Assembly (NCBI RefSeq): GCF_900700375.1
Contig: NW_021629794.1
Location: 1 to 64,000, forward strand
DNA from: Denticeps clupeoides
Lineage: Eukaryota > Chordata > Actinopteri > Clupeiformes > Denticipitidae
DNA: 64,000 bases
Direction of reading: 5' to 3'
Numbering within the stretch: the first letter of the stretch is position 1; every line of letters begins with the position of its first letter. Both the position numbers and the translations under genes were made by a program. Below are positions 34,055-45,550 of the stretch, one piece after another. The notes under the pieces were generated by a model that saw only the letters and a list, made by a program, of their open reading frames with translations, had not been told where the DNA came from and searched no databases.

Positions 34055-34245
34055 ATTTAAATTTATAGAATTTATCAGACGCCCTTATCCAGAGAGACTT
34101 ACAATCAGTATTTACAGGGACAGTCCCCCCCTGGAGACACTCAGGGTTAAGTGTCCTGCTCAGGGACACGATGGTAGTAAGTGGGGTTTGAACCTGGGTC
34201 TTCTGGTTTCTAGGAGAGTGTGTTACCCACTAGACTACCACCTAC
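34055..34245 (-). mobile_element. SINE family A downstream of ST6GAL copy C
   Basis: Matches the SINE at 28327-28515 in sequence and in the flanking unique bases. Confidence 0.88.
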
Positions 34246-34249
34246 CTTC

Positions 34250-35390
34250 ATATACTACAGATACAAGTTCGGATCTCTCAGCACTTTTCATCGCAGCTTC
34301 ATTTCCTGTTTCCACTTAGTCATGAAATACATTCTGCGCAGGCAATATTGCATCTGAAAAGGAACGGAACGAGTCGGCCATGGTTTCGCCCTGGTCCAGC
34401 TGTCCTCTGCGTGGCTTTTTAAACGTTCTCCTCCTGTCCATCTGAATTTCTGAACACGTTAATCATTGACAGGAGAACCGCAGTTCCAGCTTCAGACGTG
34501 TTCTCCAGGGGGAAGTATCTTATCTGCATGTGTCATGGTGTGCATCCTCATGCAAGTTCTCCGTATGCTTTTGTAGAACTTAGAAGTTCCATATATATTT
34601 TGGAAGCCAAAGATTAAAACTATCCATTTCTAAAAAAAAAAAAAAAAATTGTGACATTGTGTCCACTTTCAAATAAATTCAGTTAATTCATAAAAGGAGG
34701 ACATCCCTGTGGTCACCAGGGGGCGCCACTTTAACGGGAGTACAGATGAATTTTCACAGAGAGGTGGACAAAATATTAAAAAAAAGACAGAAGGCCATGA
34801 CTGTCCAAGAAGAAACCCTGCTTTGTGGAACCTTAATTCTTTCTTAATGAGTATAAAACAGTCCTTTTGGAAATGTAAAGGAATAAGATCCTTTTACTGG
34901 CCAGTTCTGGCAGTGGGACAGAAGTCCCGCAGCATGCAGCTCTCGGTTAATATGGTTTATTTGCAGTATCTATCTACACGGCATCACGGGACGCTCATCA
35001 TGCAATTTACTGCCCATAAAACCCATATTTCCCGTTGTTTTACACTCTGCTCTTCATGGCATGTGACGATAAGCGATTTCTCATCCCTGATGTGGCCTGC
35101 TAGGCCACTTTTCATTATTTGGTGTCATTTATATCCTTTTCCACCAAATGTGCCCCGTATTCTGCTACATGAACGAACTGGAACGGCATCAGAGGAGGCT
35201 TTGCGTAGAAGGTTGGTTTGCATGCATTTCCAAGCGGGCTCATCTGCCCGCGGCTGCACCGCGCCGCTCAGGCCGTAAACTTTACTGCGTGCAAGTAACT
35301 GCTGTCCAAAGGTCCTCTTCACCCGCAGATGTGCGATAAGACTCGGGAGGAGCCTCCGCTGCCCGGCGATGCGCTGGAGGAGCCTTCAAC
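34250..35390. other. Region between ST6GAL copies C and D
   Basis: No gene or known repeat is seen apart from a poly(A) run near 34632. The last few hundred bases are GC-richer and are the likely promoter and 5' UTR of copy D. Confidence 0.5.
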
Positions 35391-35391
35391 C

Positions 35392-37732
35392 ATGCAGGGG
35401 AGCCTCCAGCGGCAGTGCTTTCTCCTGACCTTCATCCTCACCGCCGCATCCTACACGCTCTTCAACCTCAGCCGGCCCGCCGCCGGGGACTTCGAGGGAC
35501 ACGGCTCCCGCCAAGAGGACGCGCCGCCTGTGGACATTCGCCAGGCGGTCCGGGGGAGGCCGAGGGGATGGTTCGGCGTCCGGCCGAGGGTGAGAGGGCG
35601 CAGCGGGGAGCGGAGCCGGAAGGAGATCATGTGTGCGCTGAAGAAGCAGGTCCCTCTCAGCGTCGTGAAGCTGGGAGATGGGCCGTTTTCAGGGGACGAG
35701 TGGGAGAGGAGCTTTCCCTCAAAAAGCCTGGAGGAAACCCTGGGTCCTCTGAGGAGCTGCGCTGTGGTCACGTCTGCAGGAGCTTTACTCAACTCGGGAC
35801 TGGGACCGGAGATTGGTAAGCACCATGGTGCAGGATGAAGATGAATCCCATTAAAATATCCTTTGAAATAGAACATAACGGTGTCACTTTTGGTGTGATG
35901 GTAGCATGACGGTGACGTTCTGAAGTTACAGCCGTAAACCACACGATGGACAGGAAGTGTCCGGCGTTGTCCGTTCATAAACATACGACCGTATATCCAA
36001 TGCATCATGTACATTTCAAGAGCGCTGATTTAATAACAAGATGGAGAGATGGTTCTGGAAGGCGGTTATCAGAGAGCATTGTTCCACGTTCTGGTTAATG
36101 TGTAGCGGCTCTGCGAGGACACGATCAGCCCGGCGCCTGATAAGGAATCAGGGTTTTACATGTCGTGGCCACTCCGACCTCGAAACGTGGAAGTGGACGT
36201 GATGAGCAGGCCTTTTAAAGCCTGTGAACTTCACAATTCCAGGTTCTTGAAGCCCACAATTATGATCAGTACTTTAGTTTTTTTTTATGATTGCTTCAAT
36301 GGTAAGATATTGCAGTGTTAATGGCCATACTGACAGATACAGACAGGAAATACAAGGATCCTGCACATCTCAATCATCACAGGTGATAAGTGGCCTTCAA
36401 GAACCTGGAAATGTTGAACTCGAGAACCTGTAGGGCCTCAAAACCTGGAATTGTGGTCCCCAGTTCCAGGTTGTCCAGGCTTTCAGGACCTTGAAGTCCA
36501 TAATTTGATTCAGGGGTGCATCGTCAGCAGAGGGCAGGTGACGCACGATATATTTCACTGGAAAATCCCCAACAGCTTTTATTTTTTGGTCACAATGTGG
36601 AAGTTTTAGGTAAAATGTGAAAGAGGGGCATGAGCATAATAAAAGTTTACTTATTAGAGCCACTGACCTGGAAATGATGTTTCATTTGGATTCTTTCTTT
36701 CTTTCTTTCTTTCTTGAAAGACTCCCATGATGCCGTGCTTCGCTTTAACTCCGCAACAACGGACGGTTACAGTGTAGATGTGGGGAACAAGACCACCCTC
36801 CGCCTGGTAAACTCCAAGGTGGGATTCTCACAAATACCTTGTCGGGTTTGGACGCCCCGACTCTCTGGTGGTTTTGGAAACTAAGATGAAGCCATAAAGA
36901 AGAATGCTATACAAAAAAAACAAAAAAAACAACAGACACACAAGGGGTACATAAGTTCATAAAAACATCAAATCAAGAAATAAGAAAAAATTATTATAAT
37001 GCACGCGGTAAAATAATGCAAAATAATAAAGTAACATGAAGTATCCAACCAGAACCGACATTCTACAGTAGGAACAAAAGGCCAATAAACGACAACAACT
37101 GTTTTACAGTAACGGCTGTGGGGTGTTTAGATGACGGGTCCTTGTCTTTTCCACTAATAATGTGACCTAGAAATGTAACGGATTTGGAGGCAAAATGCAA
37201 CTGGAATGCAAACCAAAACTGAGACAATAATCCTTCTTCTTTTCTTCTTCTAACCCTGCCTGGGCGGTGGTGGGCCAACTCAGGGGGGTCAGATGGAGGG
37301 AGAGAGCTGTAAATACACAGATCTTAGACATAAAACCAAAGAAATCAGTCCAGGAAACAAAAAGGGCACAGCGCAAGTCGTCATCTCAATGCTATCATTT
37401 AAATCATGAAACATAATACTGCGTCATATTGGTCATTAAATGCTGTGGCTGCGGCAACGCAATAAAATAAATCCCACAATGGCAGGACAATATAAATTCT
37501 CCCAGGGAGCAGGAGGTGTGGAATGTGCAGGGAGTGTATGCGTGTATCAGTGTGTGTCAGTGTAGGTGTGCATGACCTTATTTGAAACTTCCTCCCGGAC
37601 TGCGGCCGCGCCTTTTTAGGGGGTGGGGCTGACATTTACATTAACAGCATTTATCAGACGCCCTTATCCAAGAGCGACTTACAGTCAGTAGTTACAGGGA
37701 CAGTCCCCCCCTGGAGACACACACACACACAC

Positions 37733-37763
<31 letters not shown>

Positions 37764-39502
37764 ATAAGGTCTGCGCATGGGAGTTCTGTGCTCTCACACA
37801 CACACCAGAGAGGGAGAGGTAGAAGGTCTGCCCTCTCACACACACACATACACCTTTTTTTAATCATTAAATACGTTACAGAACTAATAAGAATGTCACT
37901 TTTCCCATTTTTTTTTATTACGGTCTCAATTAAAATTTGTTGTTTTTTTTAAACATATCTTTACTCGATCTCGCCTGGGGAATAAAAAAAACAACAACTG
38001 TTCTTGCTAAGAAAGCTCGCAGATAACGAAACCGATTCTCGCACTAATGGCTCACAATTCTCCCGTTTTACGGATTTTTGGCTAAAGGTGATGGTCAAAC
38101 AACACGTGAAAAGTGCAGACCCATACAATCCTCACATGATATAGTCCTGCATCTTCCGGGTCATTCTATCATATAAAAAATGCAAGATCCATAATTGAGT
38201 TGGGGCGTCCAGACTTCTGACAGGCAGTGCAAGTTGGTGAAACGCCATATTTTCCGTAAAAAAACGATTAATTTCATTCTGCTGTAATAAAGGTCGTGGT
38301 GAAGAGCTGGGACGCCTTCTCCAGTTCGCATCTCTATCAGACGGGGGTTCTGCTCGTGTGGGACCCGGCGCCTTACTCCAGAAACCTGACAGACGTGAGT
38401 ACGGATCCTGGACAAGTCTCCAGCACCGATCGGCCATTACTTTATGTCAAAGGACGGAGACCCAGTGAAGCCGGTGGAGCCTTGCTTTGGAACCTTGGCG
38501 GGCCACCTACCCAAACATCCGTCATGGAAACAGTATTGGTGCTTTGGAATGGTTTGAGGAGCATCTGATGTGATGTGATGTGCCTTGCCAGGTCCGAGCT
38601 GCTTGTAATGGCTGATCGGTGTAACGGGACCCGTTTTTTTGTGTTTTCTGTGTTGCGCCCGCTTCTTCCGTCTCCGTCTTAGTGGTACAAGAAGCCAGAC
38701 TTTGACTTCTTCAAGTCCTACCAGAAGTATCGGCAGCTCCATCCCGACCAGCCGTTCTACATCCTGAGCCCCTCCTATCACTGGAACCTCTGGGATGTGA
38801 TTCAGGACAACACTGTTTTGAACCTGGTCTTCAACCCGCCTTCTACCGGAATGCAAGGTGGGTGGAAATCAGGCCGTAGATCCTACCGTAGAACTTCACT
38901 GGGCAGGTGCCAATTTTCAATTTTAGATTCTGTCTCTGCAGCCAGGTGACCAGGTGGAAGTTTTCAGGTGAACATTGTTCAGATGTTTACGAGGATGAGG
39001 ATATGAATGAAGTTGTGGAGAAATCCTGTACTGTTCAAATCTTCAGTAACACTTGAGTTCTCCGGTACGAAACAGAACAATAGATGAGAACTTCAGCGTT
39101 AAAGCATTTTAAAAACATGTTTGTGTGTGAAAGAACGGGTTTTGTTATAGAACACGGGTTCTATAATCGATTCTACAGTTTGCAGGCATCTTTAACATGA
39201 GACCATGATGGAGAAATGTACATTTTAATGGTGGATTACTAAATGAGCTGCTTCTCCAAGGCATTGCCCTGATGATGAACCTCTGCGAGAAGGTGAACGT
39301 CTACGAGTTCCTGCCCTCGCACAGGAAGACCAGCCTGTGCCACTACTACGAGAAGCACAAGACCTACTGCACGTATGGAGGTTACCACCCGCTGACCTTC
39401 GAAAAGAGCCTCGTCAAGCGCCTCAACCAAGGCACCAGTGAAGATGTCCTCTCGTTGGGACGGGTCACGCTGAGTGGACTGTCGCAGATAACGTGTCCGT
39501 AA
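35392..39502 (+). CDS. ST6GAL-type beta-galactoside alpha-2,6-sialyltransferase, copy D
   Basis: Exons 35392-35815, 36721-36818, 38293-38394, 38683-38857 and 39261-39502 give 346 codons in frame. An in-frame ATG at 35329 would add 21 residues; I prefer 35392 because it leaves an 8-residue tail before the anchor ([15 protein letters not shown]), as in the sister copies. Motifs L, S, III (HYYE) and VS (HPLTFE) are all present. Exons 2-5 and the 5' part of exon 1 are well diverged from A-C and GC-richer, yet the 3' part of exon 1 is nearly identical to them (see findings). The acceptor of exon 2 follows a CTTT microsatellite that serves as its pyrimidine tract. This is probably the oldest member of the array. 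Confidence 0.9.
36236..36412. repeat. Inverted repeat in ST6GAL copy D intron 1
   Basis: TTCCAGGTTCTTGAAGCCCAC at the left is met by the complement of GTGGCCTTCAAGAACCTGGAA at about 36390-36410, giving arms of about 21 bp with one mismatch around 150 bp. This may be a small MITE or a chance hairpin. Confidence 0.5.
37063..37280 (-). mobile_element. Remnant of a Ty3/gypsy-type LTR retrotransposon pol gene
   Basis: A short minus-strand stretch resembles the region between reverse transcriptase and RNase H of Ty3/gypsy elements ([10 protein letters not shown], then [10 protein letters not shown]). It is a small broken fossil in intron 2 of ST6GAL copy D; no LTRs were recognised around it. Age cannot be estimated beyond old. 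Confidence 0.65.
37631..37712 (-). mobile_element. SINE family A tail-half fragment
   Basis: ACATTTACATTAACAGCATT, CAGACGCCCTTATCCAAGAG and GTAGTTACAGGGACAGTCCC; it stops at CTGGAGACAC and runs straight into a CA/GA microsatellite. Confidence 0.8.
37713..37850. repeat. Compound CA/GA microsatellites
   Basis: (CA)n-(GA)n at 37718-37763, then further CA runs at about 37797-37805 and 37836-37850 in intron 2 of ST6GAL copy D. Confidence 0.88.
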
Positions 39503-39709
39503 CCGCTACTGTCTGGGTCGCGCCCGCTGCCTGAATTCCGCCTCTGAATTTGCCGGTTTTGGTTTCCCAGCCGGAGCTCCGCGGTTCTAAACAGGAATGT
39601 GAACGCATCTGTATTTATATGTATGTGACGTACGCCGTGTCCACTTTTCTCTTTCCGGCCTTCCTCTAACTTAAAAGCAAATGAATAAACGACATCCAGT
39701 CGAAAATAA

Positions 39710-39822
39710 AGTGAAGTGATTGTCATACACAGCAGCACAGCACACAGTGCACACAGTGATATGTGTCCTCTGCGTTTAACCCATCACCCTGAGTGAGCAG
39801 TGGGCAGCCATGACAGGCAGAA
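39710..39822 (-). mobile_element. SINE family B, tail-side fragment
   Basis: GTGAAGTGATTGTCATACACAG to GAGCAGTGGGCAGCCATGAC; the head is missing and a family A SINE follows almost at once. Confidence 0.82.
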
Positions 39823-39832
39823 ATGGACTTCA

Positions 39833-40000
39833 TTTACATTTTCATTTCCAGACGTCCTTATCCAGAGAAGTAGTGACAGGGACAGTCCCCCCCTGGAGAC
39901 ACTCAGGGTTAAGTGTCACAATGGTAGTAAGTGTGGTTTGAACCTGGGTCTTCTGGTTGATAGGTGAGTGTCTTACCCCACTAGGCTACTACCACCCCGG
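39833..40000 (-). mobile_element. SINE family A
   Basis: TTTACATTTTCATTTCCAG tail, GACAGTCCCCCCCTGGAG, then GTGGTTTGAACCTGGG and CACTAGGCTACTACCACC. A short internal part is deleted near 39920. Confidence 0.85.
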
Positions 40001-40325
40001 GGACCAGGATTAGTCCATGTACAGGAATGTCAAGCTGCGCCCTTTAATAGGAGCTCCATCCATCAGGAGGTTTGAGGAGACGGTGGAGGACCCTGCAGAC
40101 CTCAGCATTGTGTAGATAGAAGGCGCATCGTCCTTTGTCCAGCTGGGGAAAGACGTGATGGCGGCTGTTAGCTGGAGAAATCCCGTCCTCCGGATTAGTG
40201 CAGGGAGGACGTGAATGTCCCTCAGAGATCAGCCGAGCAGCGACTAAATGCCGGCGCCCACTTCTCCGTGACGAGGGACGAGCCTAATGAAGCGCGAGAC
40301 TGTGGCCGTTTGTGAGAGACGAAGA

Positions 40326-40437
40326 CATTTACATTTCCAGCATTTACCAGACGTCCTTATCCAGAGAGACTTACAACCAGCAGTTACAGGGACAGTCCCC
40401 CCCTGGAGACACTCAGGGTTAAGACTACCACCACCAG
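40326..40437 (-). mobile_element. SINE family A fragment with internal deletion
   Basis: ACATTTACATTTCCAGCATT, TTATCCAGAGAGACTTACAAC, ACTCAGGGTTAAG, then directly ACTACCACCACC. Confidence 0.78.
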
Positions 40438-40568
40438 CCTGAAGACCCATCACTCCCTGACGGCCTCCAGCAGCCACGCCTTGGTGTTGCACTTCTGCCG
40501 CGTCTGTCTTATACGCAGTCATTCCAGCGTGAGCCTAAATTCACTATTACTGCAAGAACATCCTAGAA

Positions 40569-40595
40569 ACACACACACACACACACACACACACA
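40569..40595. repeat. CA microsatellite
   Basis: (AC)n run of about 27 bases in the ST6GAL D to cabp1 interval. Confidence 0.9.
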
Positions 40596-41369
40596 CTTCC
40601 TACAAGCCATTTCCCCTCTTTTTTACATGGGCACATTCTGTCCAAGAAAGAGGTGGAGACGTCCACAGTGTAGTCTAGAGCTTCTGTCCATGTTTGGAGG
40701 CGCTGGACAGGGCAGAGTAGGTTCTAGTCCAGTGTCATGGTCAACATTACGTGTCCACCATGATGCTGCTGGTCCATTTGAAGATCCCTGAAGCTGTAGT
40801 TGTTACGGTGGTGGTGGCTGTGGTGACCCCCTGGTTCGTCTCGTCAGCAGTTCATTGACAGGGACCAGGATCCTTCTGGCGGTCCCTCCATGAGACTCTG
40901 GAGGGGGTCTGGGTGCTGAGGAGAAGAGTGGAGGGGGTGAAATGTTCAAATGCTTCATATCGTTCATATCACAACATTTCCCCCAGCTGGCGCTGGTGAA
41001 GAACGAGACCTTTCCTGCCTGCTGCATTTGTACCAAATCATGATATCATTGTGGATTAATTATGCATTTAAATCAAATTAAATACAATTATTTCGTGTAA
41101 AATTTAAATTGTATAACATTTCCTACGCTGAACAAAATGAGCGTCATGTCATCCATAAAAACAAGCATCATCAGCACCAGCAGGGATCAGCGGGGAGGAA
41201 GGATGACCGGTCATCATCGCTGGATCAGATCACAAAGTCGACAAACGAGGACACACACTGTCACTCTGCCGTGACAAAAGACGAGGCAGCACTTCTAAAC
41301 ATCTTACGTCAAGGATGGGACCGTCTAAAACAGTCCTGATTCAAAAGTGAAGTTCATCTTCACTGGTGG

Positions 41370-41672
41370 TGCTAGTGGCCTAGTGGGTAACACACTCGCA
41401 TATGAACCAGAAGACCTGGATTCAAACCCCACTTAGTACCATCGTGTCCCTGAGCAGGACACTTAACCCTGAGTGTCTCCAGGGGGGACCGTCCCTGTAA
41501 CTACTGACTATATGAACCAGAAGACCCAGGTTCAAACCCCACTTACTACCATCGTGTCCCTGAGCAGGACACTTAACCCTGAGTGTCTCCAGGGGGGGGA
41601 CTGTCCCTGTAAATACTGACTGTAAGTCGCTCTGGATAAGGACGTCTGGTAAATGCCGTAAATGTAAATGTC
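41370..41672 (+). mobile_element. SINE family A with an internally duplicated body
   Basis: Head GGTGCTAGTGGCCTAGTGGG with box A, box B region GGATTCAAACCCC, and the body given twice, the second copy starting at TATGAACCAGAAGACCC after CTACTGAC. The tail is TAAGTCGCTCTGGATAAGG...GTAAATGTAAATG. The repeat junction is the same as in the triplicated copy at 6.2 kb. Confidence 0.9.
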
Positions 41673-41835
41673 CGTCTCTAATGAAACTAATGAATGATCA
41701 AAACAGACTCATAATACAGAGAAGGAGGAGACGACATGTTCTGCTGCAGGTACATGAATATTTGCTCAGTGTTTGACATGCAGGGTTTTTATTTTGTGCT
41801 CCCAGCTCTGGTTTTGCACAGTTTATTGTAGGAGT

Positions 41836-42440
41836 AAATATCTGGGTGGAGTAAGTGTCTCAGTGTGGAGTAAATATGTCAGGAGGGAGTAAATGTCTCA
41901 GGAGGGAGTAAATATCTCAGGGTGGAGTAAATATCTCTGTGTGGAGTAAATGTCTCAGGGTGGAGTAAATATGTCAGGAGGGAGTAAATGTCTCAGGAGG
42001 GAGTAAATATCTCAGGGTGGAGTAAATATCTCTGTGTGGAGTAAATGTCTCAGGAGGGTGGAGTAAATGTCTCAGGGTGGAGTAAATATGTCAGGAGGGA
42101 GTAAATGTCTCAGGAGGGAGTAAATATCTCAGGGTGGAGTAAATATCTCTGTGTGGAGTAAATGTCTCAGGAGGGTGGAGTAAATGTCTCAGGGTGGAGT
42201 AAATATGTCAGGAGGGAGTAAATGTCTCAGGAGGGAGTAAATATCTCAGGGTGGAGTAAATATCTCTGTGTGGAGTAAATGTCTCAGGAGGGTGGAGTAA
42301 ATGTCTCAGGGTGGAGTAAATGTCTCAGGGTGGAGTAAATGTCTCAGGAGCGTGGAGTAAATGTCTCAGGGTGGAGTAAATATCTCTGGTTGGAGTAAAT
42401 GTCTCAGGGTGGAGTAAATGTCTCAGGAGGGTGGAGTCAT
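41836..42440. repeat. GGAGTAAATNTCTCAGG minisatellite upstream of cabp1
   Basis: About 30 units of 19-23 bp built on GGAGTAAAT(A/G)TCTCAGG, in variants ending AGGGA, AGGGTGGA or GTGTGGA. Groups of units recur in the same order, a higher-order period of roughly 117 bp repeated about three times. The array ends about 100 bp before the cabp1 start codon and may reach into its 5' UTR or promoter. Confidence 0.93.
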
Positions 42441-42542
42441 GTCCACATTCTATATATCTATTCTGAAGACGTTAGCGTGGTCTCCCTCCGCGATCCGCTG
42501 GCGAGCAGAACCTTCTCGGCAGGAGGTGGAGCAGGTGGAGCG

Positions 42543-43970
42543 ATGAGCTTCTCCTTCCCGAACAGCGACTCCACCACCTCCCTGCTGAGATGTTCGGCGG
42601 CGGCGAGCCGGCGGTCCGCGTTCGGCCCGGGTCCCGGGGAAAGCGACGCCAGCTCCCGCAGACCGCTGTGCCGCCCGGCGCCGGAGGACGGAGGTACGAG
42701 CCGGAGGCGGGAGGAGGAGAACCGCGGGGAGAGGCAGCGGCGACACCCGCACCACCGCCACCACCACCATCATCGCCACCATCACCACCACCATCACCAC
42801 CAGGACCAGCCCGACCACAGACGCTCTCTACCCGCCCCGGTTCTCTCGCTGGACCCCCGGCGCCCGAGTTCCTCCACCGGCGGCGAGGTGTCGTCGTCCC
42901 CGCTGCCCGCGTCCTCGGAATCGGACTTCAACCCGCGGCCCATCCTGAAGTCCGTGTTCGGACAGGTAAGACCTGGAGCTTGCAGAACGTTACAGGTGGG
43001 CAGCAGACATCTCCACCTCCTCCACGTTCTCCATCACTAGTCCTTTACGTGCACCTCCCAAAGCAGACCTCCAGCAGATCCAGGGTGGATGATGGGGTTA
43101 CTGTCCCAGGATGAAATGGAGGAGCTTCTTCTGAAACCTGAATGTGTTGATGTCCAGAAACAGGGTGCTAAACTGAAGGCAAAATATTACAATGTTACAT
43201 GTGACTGTGACATTAAAAGGTTAAAAATTACAGAATATCTTTACTGTGTTCAAATCCATCCTGGTTGGTTCAGATTGTGAAGTTGTGTCAGATGTAATTG
43301 TGCGTGTTAGTTGTACAGTACCGGCCTGTGGTTTGGAGACACCTTCTCATTCAACGTGTCTTCTTCATCTTCATATTTTCTCACTGAGGCATCAAAACTA
43401 TGAATGAACACATGTGGAGTTCTGTACTTAACAAAAAGTGGAGACCTGGTCTCCACAGTCACCGGACCTGAACCCAGTCCAGATGGTTTGGGGTGAGCTA
43501 AACACCTCTGGGAACTCCTTCAAGACTGTTGGAGAACCAACTTATTTCACCTTTTTTGTGAAGTACAGAACTCCACGTGTGTTCATTTTGTCGTAGTTTC
43601 GGTTGTAGTCGTTTCGGTCGTGTGTAGTCGTGTTTGTTAGTCGTAGTTGCGGTTGTTTTGGTTGCAGTCGTGTGGAGATCCTCTCAGGATGGTGTAAAAT
43701 GTGAGCCGTGGTCCTGATCCTGCAGGTCGTAATTGCTTCTCACTTATTAACCGCGTATTTGCATATTCGCGCATATTTTCATCAGATAATACACAACAAC
43801 GTCCCTGTGGGACTGGAAACGTCATGAAACCCACAATGGAACAAATCCTACGCCTACAGTTAACCAAGTAAAAGAAAATCTTTCACGCTTCCTTTCTGTT
43901 CCATTTCATTTAATTCTCTGTTATGTGTGTGTGTGTGTGTTTCCTGTGTGAAAGGTCCTCATTAAGGGTG

Positions 43971-44003
<33 letters not shown>

Positions 44004-45139
44004 GAGGGAAGAGGGCGACAGGATGGAATCCGGCCACCGGCATTAATTCCGGAGGGGGAAGAATGTCCCCGGGCTCCTGAATGGAAGTGTCCCGGGCCTG
44101 TGTGTGTGTGCACCCCCGTTGTGTCCTGCTGCTGCGCTGAGGTCCTTCTGGTCCGTCTCGGGTCTTCTAAACGGACCCTGAACGCGCCTTTATTTACACG
44201 AGACGCAGCGTGAAAACGTTTTCGGGGTTTATGGGGCGCGCGACTCCTGCAGCTGTGTTTACACGTGTTGTCATGTGTTAGTGCGTTCATGCTTGTGTGT
44301 GTGTGTGTGTGTGTTGACCTTGTAGGGAGTTGTGCGGATTATTTATTAAGGAGTAAATGATGACGCCGCCGCCCCGACTGAGTCTGTTATTCCCGTAGTA
44401 AACATTTATAAACCATTACCACCAATTATTATTCTTATTCCGCTCGGTCAGTAATAAATAGCAGCAGTTTGAATGCATATATGTACGTGTGTGTGTGTGT
44501 GTACATGTGTGTGTGTGTGTGTGTTTATTTACGTGTGTGTGTGTGTTTATGTACATGTGTGTGTGTACGTGTATGTGTATATGTGTGTGTGTGTGTACGT
44601 GTGTGTGTGTGTTTATGTACGTGTGTGTGTGTACGTGTATGTGTATATGTGTGTGTACGTGTGTGTATATATGTGTGTGTGTGTGTGTGTTTATTTACGT
44701 GTGTGTGTGTGTTTATGTACGTGTGTGTGTGTGTGTTTATGTATGTGTGTGTGTGTACGTGTATGTGTGTGTGTGTGTGTGTGTACGTGTGTGTGTGTGT
44801 TTATGTACGTGTGTGTGTGTACGTGTATGTGTATATTTGTGTGTGTGTGTGTATGTGTGTGTATATATGTGTGTGTGTGTGTGTGTTTATTTACGTGTGT
44901 GTGTGTGTTTATGTACGTGTGTGTGTGTACGTGTATGTGTATATGTGTGTGTGTGTGTGTGTACGTGTGTGTATATATGTGTGTGTGTGTGTGTGTACGT
45001 GTATGTGTATATGTACGTGTGTGTGTGTACGTGTGTGTGTGTGTTTATGTACGTGTGTGTGTGTGTACGTGTATGTGTATATGTGTGTGTGTGTGTGTAC
45101 GTGTGTGTATATATGTGTGTGTGTGTGTGTGTACGTGTA

Positions 45140-45170
<31 letters not shown>

Positions 45171-45397
45171 ACGTGTATGTGTATATGTACGTGTGTGTGT
45201 GTACGTGTGTGTGTGTGTTTATGTACGTGTGTGTGTGTGTACGTGTATGTGTATATGTGTGTGTGTGTGTGTACGTGTGTGTATATATGTGTGTGTGTGT
45301 GTGTGTGTGCTATGCCTGTTTAACAGTCCACCAGTACAAGAGTTCGCCGTGAATGAGACGCTCCGCCTGAAACTGTGAGAGGAGAGCGAGGGAGCGA

Positions 45398-45437
<40 letters not shown>

Positions 45438-45519
45438 AGGATAGTTGGCAAATGAACAAGTAATCACAGCTTTCTTTCACACTCCTCATGACATATGCCA
45501 TGACATATTGTCACACACA

Positions 45520-45550
<31 letters not shown>

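Noticed and set aside
35329-35391. Upstream start for ST6GAL copy D
   Set aside because: In frame, but it would put 29 residues before the membrane anchor, unlike the sister copies with 2-8; the ATG at 35392 is preferred.
44469-45378. Plus-strand frames of about 285-300 codons rich in Cys and Val
   Set aside because: They are the three phases of a TG microsatellite, all open because TGTG repeats contain no stop.
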